Shown here: in pieces, positions 51,944 to 60,595 of the stretch
How positions within the stretch are numbered: position 1 is the stretch's first letter
How the letters are laid out: each line of letters starts with the position of its first letter
NCBI GenBank assembly: GCA_022843045.1
Contig: JALHOJ010000008.1
Location: 17,118 to 81,117, forward strand
Direction of reading: 5' to 3'
DNA: 64,000 bases
Origin: Phycisphaerales bacterium
Lineage (GTDB): Bacteria; Planctomycetota; Phycisphaerae; Phycisphaerales; UBA1924
Notes under the pieces: model-generated
The model's database searches: none
The model's input: only the letters and a program-made list of their open reading frames with translations
Told to the model about the DNA's origin: nothing
Translations under genes and position numbers: made by a program

Positions 51944-53733
51944 GCGACTCGCTCGCACGAAACCCCGTTCCCATGCCCGCGCTGCTCCGCTCTACGCGAG
52001 TGCGCTCATTGCTCCTCACCAATCCCGCCGCCGCGAGTGAAATCACCGCCGGCCTGATTCGCGTCGTCGAGGGGCAAGTTGCCACCGATGCATCCTGCGA
52101 TTCCGAGGGAGCCGCTCAGGCCTATCGGATCGCAATCGCGCCCGAAGGTAACCGGCCAGTGGTGATCACTGCCCCCAACACCACCGCGCTCCGTCATGGC
52201 CTCGCGCATCTGCTGTCGCTTGCTCGCTCCGACTCCCTTCCCGCCCGCGACATCATCGCCTCCCCCCGCTTCGCCAAACGCGGCCTGCTCCTCGACATCT
52301 CCCGCAACCGCGTGCCCACGATGCAGCACTTCGTGCAGATCCTCGACGAACTCGCCCTGCTGCGCTGCAACCACCTCCAGCTCTACATCGAGCACACCTT
52401 CGCCTACGCGGGCCACGAATCCGCCTGGCTGGGCCACGGCGCACTCACGCCCGACGAGCTCCGCCGGCTCGACACCCTCGCCCGCGAACGCGGCATCGAA
52501 CTCGCCGCGAATCAGAACTGCTTCGGCCACCTCCGCCACTGGCTCGATTTGCCCCAGTACCGCGACCTCGCCGAAACCCACGGCGACTGGATGTTCGACA
52601 TCTGGCCCAGAAGCGGCCCATTCTCCCTCTGTCCCACCGACCCGCGCTCGCTCACGCTGGTCGCCGACTGGATCGCCCAGCAAGCCCCGTGCGTCGCCAG
52701 CGACCTCTTCAACATCAACTGCGACGAGGTCTACGACATCGCGTATGGCCGCAGCAAGCACGATGTCGCGCAGCGCGGCCGCGTCGCTGTCTTCTGCGAG
52801 TTCGTGAGCAAGGTCTGCTCAGAAGTCCGCGCCCGCGGCAAGCGCCCGATGTTCTGGGGCGATGTGGTCCTCACGCACGACGCCACGCCCGAGCACCACG
52901 CGAATCTCGCGAGCCTCCGCAATCACAACCCCATCGCGCTCGTCTGGGGCTACGAACCCGACACGCCCTTCGATACATGGGTGCAGCGTGTTCATGCCGC
53001 AGGCCTCGAAGCCTGGGTCTGCCCGGGCACCAGTTGCTGGCGATCCATTGCCGGACGCGCGACCGATCGCCGCGAGAATGTCGCCAACGCGATCGCCGCA
53101 GGCACCAAGCACGCCGCACGCGGGTTTCTGCTCTGCGAATGGGGCGACAGCGGCCACTGGCAGACCTGGCCCGTGACAAAGCACGCGCTGCACGACAGTT
53201 TCCCCTCCCTCTGGGAGGTTGCAGAGGTGGGCAACCATGTGACCACGCCGACGCACGAATCTCACGCAACCGAAGTCGGCACCTGGCTCGACAACCTCGC
53301 AGACGCCGACCTCCAACTCCGCGCCGTCGCCGGCCCGCTCTCCAAGCCCGGCCTCACCCGCCTGCGCAACCAAACCGCCCTCTTCGCCAGCCTCGCCCAC
53401 GCCCGCGACACCATCGCCAGCGTCGGCCACGCGGACCTCTGGCGACTCGCGCAATCGCGCGTCCACGCCCTCGCCGCTTCGAAACCAATCGACCCGGCAC
53501 GCACCAGCCTCGAACACGACGAACTCGCCCACACCGCCAATCTGCTTGTGTTCGCCGCCGATCGCGCCGTCGCAATCCTCGACCACGACACTCACACGCT
53601 CAGCCAGCTTCCAGCCCGCCTCAGTTCGCTCGAGCGCGACCACCGCCGCCTCTGGCTCGCCCGCTCCCGCGCGGGCGGCCTCGAACTCAGCTGTGCTCAC
53701 TTCCACCGCATCGCCCAACTGACGTCTTCCTAG
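51940..53733 (+). CDS. GH20 beta-N-acetylhexosaminidase-like glycosidase, cytoplasmic
   Basis: Protein of 597 residues with a GH20-type TIM barrel. A GH20b-like beta/alpha N-domain (YRIAIAPEGNRPVVITAPNTTALRHGLAHLLSL) leads to SPRFAKRGLLLDISRNRVPTMQHFVQILDELALLRCNHLQLYIEHTF, a hallmark opening. The catalytic Asp-Glu pair is Asp262-Glu263 in NINCDEVYD. PMFWGDVVLTHD and WVCPGTSCWRS follow. No signal peptide is seen, so it acts on imported material, probably removing beta-linked GlcNAc. It is translationally coupled to the symporter by an ATGA overlap and followed by anmK. A long helical C-terminus (about residues 440-597) is not typical of the family. Confidence 0.85.
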   Translation: MSDSLARNPVPMPALLRSTRVRSLLLTNPAAASEITAGLIRVVEGQVATDASCDSEGAAQAYRIAIAPEGNRPVVITAPNTTALRHGLAHLLSLARSDSLPARDIIASPRFAKRGLLLDISRNRVPTMQHFVQILDELALLRCNHLQLYIEHTFAYAGHESAWLGHGALTPDELRRLDTLARERGIELAANQNCFGHLRHWLDLPQYRDLAETHGDWMFDIWPRSGPFSLCPTDPRSLTLVADWIAQQAPCVASDLFNINCDEVYDIAYGRSKHDVAQRGRVAVFCEFVSKVCSEVRARGKRPMFWGDVVLTHDATPEHHANLASLRNHNPIALVWGYEPDTPFDTWVQRVHAAGLEAWVCPGTSCWRSIAGRATDRRENVANAIAAGTKHAARGFLLCEWGDSGHWQTWPVTKHALHDSFPSLWEVAEVGNHVTTPTHESHATEVGTWLDNLADADLQLRAVAGPLSKPGLTRLRNQTALFASLAHARDTIASVGHADLWRLAQSRVHALAASKPIDPARTSLEHDELAHTANLLVFAADRAVAILDHDTHTLSQLPARLSSLERDHRRLWLARSRAGGLELSCAHFHRIAQLTSS

Positions 53734-53742
53734 AACGAAACG

Positions 53743-53765
53743 CGACCGTAAGGGAGCGTCGCCCA
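53743..53765 (+). repeat. Short intergenic repeat, copy 3
   Basis: CGACCGTAAGGGAGCGTCGC occurs 10 bases after the GH20 stop and 28 bases before anmK. It matches the copy at nadC in 19 of the 20 core positions. Confidence 0.6.
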
Positions 53766-53792
53766 CCAATCGCCCCCGATATCTCCTCACCC

Positions 53793-54962
53793 ATGTCCGC
53801 CCCCTCATCTCCACCCCCTCGTCTCGCCATCGGCTGCATGACCGGCACCAGCATCGACGCCCTCGACGCCGCCCTCGTCGCGATCGAAGGCGAAGGCCTC
53901 GCGATGCGTGCCACATTCAAGCACGGCGTCGCCGAACCACTCGCCGCGCTCGCCCCGCGCCTCCGCGCCCTCGCCGAGCAGCAGCCCATGACCGCCGGCG
54001 ACATCGCCGCGTTGGCCCGCGACTTCGCACTCTTCCACGCCACCGCCATCGAGCGCCTGCTCGCCGAATCCCGCACGCCCCGCGAGCACATCGCCCTCAT
54101 CTGCGTCCACGGCCAAACCGTCTTCCACGCCCCGCCCGTCTCCTGGCAGCTCTTCGAGCCCGCGCCCCTCGCCCACGCCACCCGCATCCCCGTCGTCTGC
54201 AACCTCCGCCAGGCCGATCTCGCCGCAGGTGGACAGGGTGCTCCGATCACGCCCCTCGCCGACGCGATCCTGTTCGCCGACACCGTCAATCCCTTCGCAT
54301 CCAGCGCAGACAGCCTCACGCCCTCCCGCCCCAATCCCGTCGCCATCGTCAACCTCGGCGGCTTCGCCAACTACACCACGCTCCCCGAATCCAAAGACAT
54401 CATCAATCCCGCGAACATCCGCGGCGGCGACATCTGTGCCTGCAACCAACTGCTCGACGCCCTCGCCCGCGTCGTCCTGCGACAGCCCTACGACGCCGAC
54501 GGCCAAACCGCGCTCGCTGGCCAAGTCCACGACGAAGCCTTCGAAGACCTCGAAGGCATCCTCCGCGTCCAAGCCCTCTCCCGCCGCAGCCTCGGCACGG
54601 GCGACGAAGTGGGCGACTGGCTCAGTCGCTACCGGATCCACGTCGCGCCAGCCGACCTCGCCCGCACCGCCTGCGAAGCCATCGCCAGCGTGATTGTCGA
54701 GCGTCTGCCCGCGAGCGAGCACCTCCAACGCATCATCCTCGCTGGCGGCGGCGTCCGCAACGCCGCGCTCGTGCGAGCTATTCGTAGCGCCAGCCCCGCC
54801 CGCGTCACCACCACCCAAGACCACGGCGTCCCCATCGAGTTCCGCGAAGCCGCCTGTTTCGCCGTGCTGGGCGCGCTCTGCCAGGATCGCGTACCCATCA
54901 CGCTGACAAGCGTCACCGGCACAAATCACCCGCCCATCGCCGGGCAATGGTGCACGCCGTGA
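53793..54962 (+). CDS. anmK: Anhydro-N-acetylmuramic acid kinase
   Basis: Kinase of 389 residues that opens the 1,6-anhydro ring of anhydroMurNAc and phosphorylates it to MurNAc-6-phosphate in cell-wall recycling. ASKHA-fold landmarks are GCMTGTSIDALDAALV (usual GTSxDGxD with the second Gly changed to Ala), VHGQTVFH, NLRQADLAAGGQGAPITPLADAILF (catalytic Asp), IVNLGGFANYTTLP and LAGGGVRNAALVRAI. ATG 53793 is the conserved start. The gene overlaps the frame of murQ upstream codons and is followed by murQ, making the pathway order GH20, anmK, murQ. Confidence 0.95.
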   Translation: MSAPSSPPPRLAIGCMTGTSIDALDAALVAIEGEGLAMRATFKHGVAEPLAALAPRLRALAEQQPMTAGDIAALARDFALFHATAIERLLAESRTPREHIALICVHGQTVFHAPPVSWQLFEPAPLAHATRIPVVCNLRQADLAAGGQGAPITPLADAILFADTVNPFASSADSLTPSRPNPVAIVNLGGFANYTTLPESKDIINPANIRGGDICACNQLLDALARVVLRQPYDADGQTALAGQVHDEAFEDLEGILRVQALSRRSLGTGDEVGDWLSRYRIHVAPADLARTACEAIASVIVERLPASEHLQRIILAGGGVRNAALVRAIRSASPARVTTTQDHGVPIEFREAACFAVLGALCQDRVPITLTSVTGTNHPPIAGQWCTP

Positions 54963-54988
54963 GCCCACAACCTTCCCAACAATCCCCC

Positions 54989-55945
54989 ATGCCCGACACC
55001 GAACTGCCGACCCCTCCCCCCCCGGACCGCGCCCATATCGACACCGAGAAACGCAACCCGCGCACAATGCAACTGCACACGCTGGACGCGGCGGAACTCG
55101 TCGAACTGATTCAGCACGAAGACCGTCAGGTGCAACTCGCCCTGAAGCGCGCCCAGGAGCGGATCACGAAGTTCATCGAGGCGATCGAGCCAGGATTCGT
55201 TGCCGGCGGGCGGCTGATCTATGTTGGAGCGGGCACATCGGGGCGCTTGGGCGTGCTGGATGCAAGCGAGGCTCCGCCGACGTTCTGCGTCGGCCCGGAT
55301 CGGATCATCGGGATTATCGCCGGAGGCGATGGCGCGCTGCGCAAGAGCAGCGAGGGTGCGGAGGATGACCCGCGGGGATCGTGGGAAGCGTTGGACGCGC
55401 TCAGTCTGACGGAGAACGACGCCGTGCTGGCAATCGCGGCCGGGGGCACGACGCCCTACGCACTCGGCGCCATGGAGTTCTGCAAGCGCGCCAAGTTCAA
55501 GCCCGGCAAGCGCGCGACCACGGGGCTCTTGTGCTGCACGACGATCGAGAAGCCCGAAGCCTGCGACCACCTCATCATGATCAAGACCGGGCCGGAGGTG
55601 CTCACAGGCTCAACCCGCATGAAAGCCGGCACCGCGACCAAGATGGCCCTCAACACCATCTCCACCACCCTCATGGTCCGCTCGGGCAAGGCGTATCAGA
55701 ATCTGATGGTGGACGTGAAGGCGACCAACGCCAAACTCCGCGACCGCGCGGCGAGGATTATCACGACGCTGACGGGACTTGCCCGCGAGCAAGCTTTCGA
55801 ACTCCTCGACGCATGTGACGGCGAAGTGAAGACCGCAGTGATCGCCCATCGACTCTCGCTGGAGTCCGCCGAAGCCCGCGACCGTCTCACACAGGCCCGC
55901 GGCCATCTGGGCGAACTGCTCGACGAAGGATCCTCGATGCCTTGA
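54989..55945 (+). CDS. murQ: N-acetylmuramic acid 6-phosphate etherase
   Basis: SIS-domain lyase of 318 residues that splits MurNAc-6-phosphate into GlcNAc-6-phosphate and D-lactate. Family landmarks: TEKRNPRTMQLHTLDAAELVELIQHED, RLIYVGAGTSGRLGVLDASEAPPTF (catalytic Glu), SSEGAEDDPRGS (second Glu), GGTTPYALGAM, GPEVLTGSTRMKAGTATKMALNTIST. ATG 54989 is chosen; earlier starts overlap anmK. Together with anmK it gives a complete route from anhydroMurNAc to GlcNAc-6-phosphate. nagA and nagB are not in the window. Confidence 0.96.
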   Translation: MPDTELPTPPPPDRAHIDTEKRNPRTMQLHTLDAAELVELIQHEDRQVQLALKRAQERITKFIEAIEPGFVAGGRLIYVGAGTSGRLGVLDASEAPPTFCVGPDRIIGIIAGGDGALRKSSEGAEDDPRGSWEALDALSLTENDAVLAIAAGGTTPYALGAMEFCKRAKFKPGKRATTGLLCCTTIEKPEACDHLIMIKTGPEVLTGSTRMKAGTATKMALNTISTTLMVRSGKAYQNLMVDVKATNAKLRDRAARIITTLTGLAREQAFELLDACDGEVKTAVIAHRLSLESAEARDRLTQARGHLGELLDEGSSMP

Positions 55946-56013
55946 TGCCGCGTGGCTGATGCCTTCTTCTTCGTCACCACGTTCCGCGTCGCCCGCCCCT
56001 ACGCTCGCCCTCC

Positions 56014-57015
56014 ATGCTCCGAATCCTCCACGTCGGTCTCGGCCCTCTCGGCATTCGCATCCTGAACGACCTCCACGAACGCGAGGTCGGCCACGTCGTT
56101 GCTGCGGTGGACAACGCCCCCGCGCTCGCCGGGCAGTACCTGCACCAGTACGTGCCCAAAGCCAGCCCCGCGATCCGCATCCAGCACAGTCTGGAGACGG
56201 TGGATTGGTCGGTGGTCGATCTGGCCATCGTGACGACCAGCAGCGACCTTGCCAAGTGCGCGGACACCTTCCGCCACCTGCTCAGCAAGGGCAAGGCGGT
56301 GGTGAGCACGTGCGAAGAACTCGTCTACCCATGGCTCCGCCACGTCGCGCTCGCCGAGGAACTCGAAGAGCTCGCCAAGCGCTCGGGCGGACGACTCCTG
56401 GGGACGGGCGTCAATCCCGGATACCTCATGGACGCGTTGCCCGCCTTCGTCAGCAGCGTGAGCAAGTCGGTGCGGGGCGTCGCGTGCTATCGCGTGCAGG
56501 ACGCCAGTGCCCGCCGGATTCCCTTCCAGCAGAAGATCGGCGCAGGGCTGGACGATGCGGGCTTCGCCGCGAAAGTGCGCGAAGGCACGCTCCGGCACGT
56601 GGGTTTGGGCGAGAGCCTGCACTTCATCGCGCACTATCTTGGCCTCCCCATCGAGCGCTGGGAAGAAGACATCGAGCCGGTGCACGCGACCCGTGATCTT
56701 CAATCGGGCGTGGGCGCGATTCCCCGCGGCCGCATCGCGGGCGTGCGTCAGGTCGCCAAGGGCTACTTCGACGAACGCGAGGTCGTGCACCTGGAGTTCC
56801 AGGCCGCCATCGGGCAGCATGATCCCTACGACCGCGTGCTGGTCGAGGGCGAGCCGCGCGTCGACGTCGTGATCCCAGGCGGCGTGCATGGCGACATCGC
56901 CACCAGCAGTATCGTGATCAACACCCTGCCGCGCGTGCTGGAGGCCAAGCCCGGCTTGCACACGATGGCGACGATCGCCCCGCCGTTCTTTGTGCGTGCA
57001 GGCACCAAGCGTTGA
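56014..57015 (+). CDS. DapB/diaminopentanoate-dehydrogenase-like NAD(P)-binding protein
   Basis: Protein of 333 residues with an N-terminal NAD(P) Rossmann site (ILHVGLGPLGIRILNDLHER) and a dihydrodipicolinate reductase-like arrangement: VDLAIVTTSSDLAKC, KAVVSTCEELVYPWLRH and GTGVNPGYLMDALPAFVSS. These are characteristic of the 2,4-diaminopentanoate dehydrogenase-like branch rather than of true DapB. The C-terminal half resembles the domain seen in those proteins (IPGGVHGDIATSSIVINTLPRVL). The substrate is unknown. It begins 68 bases after murQ on the same strand, so it may take part in using a product of the salvage operon. Start ATG 56014. Confidence 0.82.
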   Translation: MLRILHVGLGPLGIRILNDLHEREVGHVVAAVDNAPALAGQYLHQYVPKASPAIRIQHSLETVDWSVVDLAIVTTSSDLAKCADTFRHLLSKGKAVVSTCEELVYPWLRHVALAEELEELAKRSGGRLLGTGVNPGYLMDALPAFVSSVSKSVRGVACYRVQDASARRIPFQQKIGAGLDDAGFAAKVREGTLRHVGLGESLHFIAHYLGLPIERWEEDIEPVHATRDLQSGVGAIPRGRIAGVRQVAKGYFDEREVVHLEFQAAIGQHDPYDRVLVEGEPRVDVVIPGGVHGDIATSSIVINTLPRVLEAKPGLHTMATIAPPFFVRAGTKR

Positions 57016-57044
57016 AGTCTCGCGTCATTCGTGCATTCGTCCAT

Positions 57045-57284
57045 CGAGGGAACGCTTCGCGAAGACAGATTCACCACGGAGTGCGCGGCGAACACGCAGG
57101 AAGAGAAGAGCAGCCGCGGATCTGCGCGGATGCACGCGGATTTGAAGACCAGACTCCTTGTCTCTGTCCGCGTCAATTCCCAAAGATCCGCAGCTCCCCC
57201 TCCCCGCTTCATCCCTCCGTCTCTTCATCTCTTCATCTCTTCGTCTCTCCGTCTCTCCGTCTCTTCCCTCTTCCCTCTTCCCTC
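57045..57284. repeat. Repeat-rich intergenic region with CGCGGAT hairpin and CT-rich tract
   Basis: Between the DapB-like gene and the M14 gene lies no coding sequence. An imperfect inverted repeat (CAGCCGCGGATCTGCGCGGA near 57110-57130 and CCGCGTCAATT...AGATCCGCAGCTC at 57168-57196) is followed by about 90 bases built of TCTCT, CTTCATCT and CCGTCTCT units up to the next stop codon. Confidence 0.55.
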
Positions 57285-59033
57285 TCACCACCCCACCACA
57301 CGCACCACCGGAAACTCCTCCCCCGGCGCAAGGAAAGCGTCGAAGAAGTTCCACGTCGTGAGGCCATCCTCGCATTCGGGCTCGAGCTGATACACCGCGA
57401 GCGTGCCCAGCGGCTGGTCGGTGCGGACGATCACGGTGCCCGCGGGTAACTCAATGCTCCGCGTGGCGGGCGTCGCTTCGACGCTCACCAGCATGTGCCC
57501 CTGCCACATCCGCGACACGTTCGAAACATGGTCGATCGTGTAGACCTCCGCCGACACGGTCTTGGCAGCGTCCAGGGTTTCGACCTTGATGCCGTGCATT
57601 TTCAGATTCTCGATGGCCTCGGGCACAGCCTGCGTGAAGGCATACGCGAGCGGTCTCGTCACCGTCAGCGTCCCCTCATACCGGTTCCAAATTTCGCATT
57701 CATAGTCGCGCGCCTCGCCCGTCGCGACCCAGCGCCCGCCGCGCTGTTCTTCGACATACCCCTTCACCATCGCCTTCTCCGGCGCAGTGGCCGCCACTCC
57801 GCGAATCGCAATCGGTCGGCCCGCAGTGGGGCCCTTGCCCGCGCCATCAAGGTCCGCCGCGGCGACCAACTCGCGAATCTTCGCGCGATGCTTGCTGGCC
57901 AGCCGCAGCACTTCCAGCGCCAACGCCCTGCTGCCCACGATCCGGTCATAGAACGTTGAGTACGCGTAGCTCTCGCTGAGGATGCCGATGCGCCCCCGCA
58001 GGCCGAGATAGCCGGTTGAATAGCGAGCCTGAGCGGGGAACGTCTCCCACTTCGTGTGGACTCGTGCCGCGGGCGCCGTGCCGTCCTGAGCGGTGGCGGG
58101 GGGGGTGTAGTGCCCGGCAAAGTCGCCATAGAAGAACGTGTCGATGCTGTGATTGGCCGCCATCTCGCGATCAAACTCCGGAAAGAACTCATCGCGGGTC
58201 CAGCGGATCAGTTCCGCATCGCCCGCGGGCACCTTCGGCCCCGCGTAGGTCATCAGGTAGCGGATCCAACTCCCGTTGCTGGTGTGGCCGTCGACGATCA
58301 CGTGCGGATTCCACTCGTCGATGAATCGGACGAGGTTGCGGCCCTCCGGCGTTTCGAGCTTGCCCCAATCGCGGTTGAGGTCGCGGTCCATCGCGTTGTG
58401 CCGCGTGCCCGCGCCGTCAACAGGTCCGTTCTGCCCCGGCCTGGTGATCTCAATGGATCCGATCTTGTCGTTGCCGTCTGCGTTGTAATTTGGCGCGATG
58501 CAGATGATGAGGTGCTTGAGTAGATCGTCAAAGTCCTCACCACGCCCGGCGTGATCTCGCAGCGCGAGTTCACGCGCGAGCATCACATACGCCTCTTTCG
58601 CATCCACCTCGCCCCCATGGATGTTCCCAAACAGCAGCACGATCGCCCGCTGCTCCTTGTCCGCCAGCGCGCGAGCCTCCGCCGCCGTTGCGACCGGCGG
58701 ATCGCTCAGCACGATCACGGGCATCTCCCGCCCTTCAAACGTTGTGCCCATGCTGACCCGCCGGGCGAGGCTGGGGCTCTTGGCGGCAATCGCATCGAGC
58801 AACTCCACGACCCGCGGGCTGGTCGTCGTCGCTTGCCAGTTTGACTCTTCCGCAGTGGTCAGGAGAGAGCCTGCCAAGGTCCCGGCACCGGCTTTGGTTG
58901 GCGCGGGCCCGCTGGGCGGGGCGACCGGGGCGACTGGCTGGCCGAGCGCTGGCGACACCGCCCCGAACAGGATCAGGCCCGACGCGACGAGCGACGAAAA
59001 CGCTTGCATACCAAGGAGTTGAGTCCGCTGCAT
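57285..59033 (-). CDS. M14 zinc carboxypeptidase, exported
   Basis: Metallopeptidase of 582 residues with a signal peptide (LVASGLILFGAVSPALGQ). The M14 ligands and catalytic residues are present: GNIHGGEVDAKEA (His and Glu of HxxE), VDGHTSNG (second zinc His) and ILSESYAYS (catalytic Glu), in a domain spanning about residues 65-380. The C-terminal 200 residues are a less conserved extension with beta-rich character. It should trim C-terminal residues of peptides outside the cytoplasm. ATG 59033. It converges with the DapB-like gene across a repeat-rich gap. Confidence 0.9.
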   Translation of the reverse strand: MQRTQLLGMQAFSSLVASGLILFGAVSPALGQPVAPVAPPSGPAPTKAGAGTLAGSLLTTAEESNWQATTTSPRVVELLDAIAAKSPSLARRVSMGTTFEGREMPVIVLSDPPVATAAEARALADKEQRAIVLLFGNIHGGEVDAKEAYVMLARELALRDHAGRGEDFDDLLKHLIICIAPNYNADGNDKIGSIEITRPGQNGPVDGAGTRHNAMDRDLNRDWGKLETPEGRNLVRFIDEWNPHVIVDGHTSNGSWIRYLMTYAGPKVPAGDAELIRWTRDEFFPEFDREMAANHSIDTFFYGDFAGHYTPPATAQDGTAPAARVHTKWETFPAQARYSTGYLGLRGRIGILSESYAYSTFYDRIVGSRALALEVLRLASKHRAKIRELVAAADLDGAGKGPTAGRPIAIRGVAATAPEKAMVKGYVEEQRGGRWVATGEARDYECEIWNRYEGTLTVTRPLAYAFTQAVPEAIENLKMHGIKVETLDAAKTVSAEVYTIDHVSNVSRMWQGHMLVSVEATPATRSIELPAGTVIVRTDQPLGTLAVYQLEPECEDGLTTWNFFDAFLAPGEEFPVVRVVGW

Positions 59034-59224
59034 GACGACGACGGTAGCGTGGTGTGGAGCCCCGAGGTCTTAAAGAGCCCCGACCATGAAATTCGCGCGA
59101 AAGTCAAACTTTGCCTCGCTTTAGGGATAGCAATTTCCTCGCGATGCCGCATAATACACGGAGCCGGGAAAGGTGGCCGCGTGTTCGCGTCCACTTGGCT
59201 GTTTGTAATTGAGGAGAGAAAAGC

Positions 59225-59767
59225 ATGAAGACCTTTACCGCCCTTGCCGGCGCGATCGTTGCTGTCGCTGGCCTTGCCGCGTCCACCCAGGCCGCGATCG
59301 TCACCCTGACCGCCAACCTGAGCGGCGCGAACGAAGTGCCGCCGACGACGTCCGGCTCGGTCGGCACGGCGATCGTGACCATCGACACCGACACCCGCGC
59401 ATGGACCATGGACATCGTGTTCTCCACGCTCAACGCGCCGTTGAGCGTCTCGCACCTGCACCGCGCCCCCGCGGGCACCAACGGGCCGGTCATCGTCGGC
59501 CTCGACGGGATCGCCCTGAGCGGCGGTCGGCCGTCGTGGGCCTTGCTGAGCCCGGGCATTACATCCTTCAACTCGGGCGGTGCGCTCAATGCTCCGTTCC
59601 TCTTCCCTGCGGCCGAATTGCCCAACTTGCTGGCTGGCAATGTCTACGTCAACATCCACAGCCAGGCCTTCCCGGGCGGTGAAATCCGCGGCAACCTGAT
59701 TCCCACGCCCGGCGCCGTCGCCCTCGTGGGCCTCGCGGGTCTGGCGATGGGCCGCCGCCGCCGCTGA
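59225..59767 (+). CDS. Secreted CHRD-domain protein with a C-terminal sorting-like tail
   Basis: Protein of 180 residues. The signal peptide ends at about STQA, and a CHRD domain follows (LTANLSGANEVPPTTSGSVGTAIVTIDTDTRAWTMDIVF...HLHRAPAGTNGPVIVGL...GGEIRGNL). The last 22 residues are IPTPGAVALVGLAGLAMGRRRR: a Pro-Thr-Pro turn, a short hydrophobic span and a basic tail. That is the three-part layout of exosortase sorting signals, though without PEP. CHRD domains are common in secreted proteins of unclear function. ATG 59225 follows GAGGAG. A terminator lies right after. Confidence 0.88.
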   Translation: MKTFTALAGAIVAVAGLAASTQAAIVTLTANLSGANEVPPTTSGSVGTAIVTIDTDTRAWTMDIVFSTLNAPLSVSHLHRAPAGTNGPVIVGLDGIALSGGRPSWALLSPGITSFNSGGALNAPFLFPAAELPNLLAGNVYVNIHSQAFPGGEIRGNLIPTPGAVALVGLAGLAMGRRRR

Positions 59768-59798
59768 TCACTCATCTCAAATTCATCGACGTCGACAG

Positions 59799-59830
59799 CA
59801 CCCTCGCCTTGTGCGGGGGTGTTGTTTCGT
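59799..59830 (+). terminator. Terminator after the CHRD gene
   Basis: CACCCTCGC (59799-59807) and GCGGGGGTG (59813-59821) pair over nine positions with one wobble around a CTTGT loop, then TTGTTTCGTT follows. It lies 32 bases after the CHRD stop. Confidence 0.75.
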
Positions 59831-59862
59831 TGCCGCTGAGGCAAGTGGCTCTACAGTGACTA

Positions 59863-60552
59863 GTGAGCGACCACGCGGCCAACTCGGGGAACGCAAGCGC
59901 AAATGCGGATTCGCCCGCTGCCCGCTCTGAGCCGCGGTTCTGCCGGGCGTGTGCGTACAGCCTCGCCAACCATGCCGGGCCCAAGTGTCCGGAGTGCGGG
60001 CGGGAGTTTGATCCTGCGAATCCGAAGACGTTCGATGCATCGCCGCGCCGCCGCCGAAAGGTCGTGGTGCTGCGCTGTATCATCGGATTGCTGGTGTTTG
60101 CATTGCTCCTCTGGCTCATACGGCCAAGCAAGGTACTAGTTGTTTCAGTCTACACCCTCAATGTTGCCGGCAACCGGGGAGCGCGCACAGTGGTAGTTGA
60201 AGGTCCAACGTGGACTGGTCTGACGTACTTCAAGTGGTCGTACGACGTTCCAGACGATGCCGCGGCATTCCAAGGTACTCCGCCGAAGAACAAGAACCAG
60301 TCCATGATCTGGATAAAGGCACTTCGACGCGACCTGACCTCCGGCACGCGGCCCGAGCAGATCGGCCGCGGCCATTCCGTGTATTCCGGAAAAGACGGCT
60401 ACTCCAGCATCAGTGTTGGCATCCACAGCAAAGCCGAGAAGACCATCAGGATCAATTTTGAGAACCTGCAAGAAGTTTCCGCGTTCCTGGCTGACAACTT
60501 CACGCTCCTGAGGGCCGTTGGCACCTTTAGCCGGATCGGTCCGGGCAACTAG
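59863..60552 (+). CDS. Zinc-ribbon membrane protein with extracytoplasmic domain
   Basis: Protein of 229 residues. A ribbon (CRACAYSLANH...CPECG at about residues 27-46) precedes a single helix (VVVLRCIIGLLVFALLLWLI), then about 130 residues outside the membrane, beta-rich and without a recognised family. It differs from the other four zinc-ribbon proteins by having one helix and an extra domain. The ribbon side faces the cytoplasm if the positive-inside rule holds (RRRRK before the helix). Start GTG 59863. Function unknown. Confidence 0.72.
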   Translation: MSDHAANSGNASANADSPAARSEPRFCRACAYSLANHAGPKCPECGREFDPANPKTFDASPRRRRKVVVLRCIIGLLVFALLLWLIRPSKVLVVSVYTLNVAGNRGARTVVVEGPTWTGLTYFKWSYDVPDDAAAFQGTPPKNKNQSMIWIKALRRDLTSGTRPEQIGRGHSVYSGKDGYSSISVGIHSKAEKTIRINFENLQEVSAFLADNFTLLRAVGTFSRIGPGN

Positions 60553-60595
60553 TCTCGTGGGCAATCTCGAATCTCTTGGTCGCTACCCTGAACCA

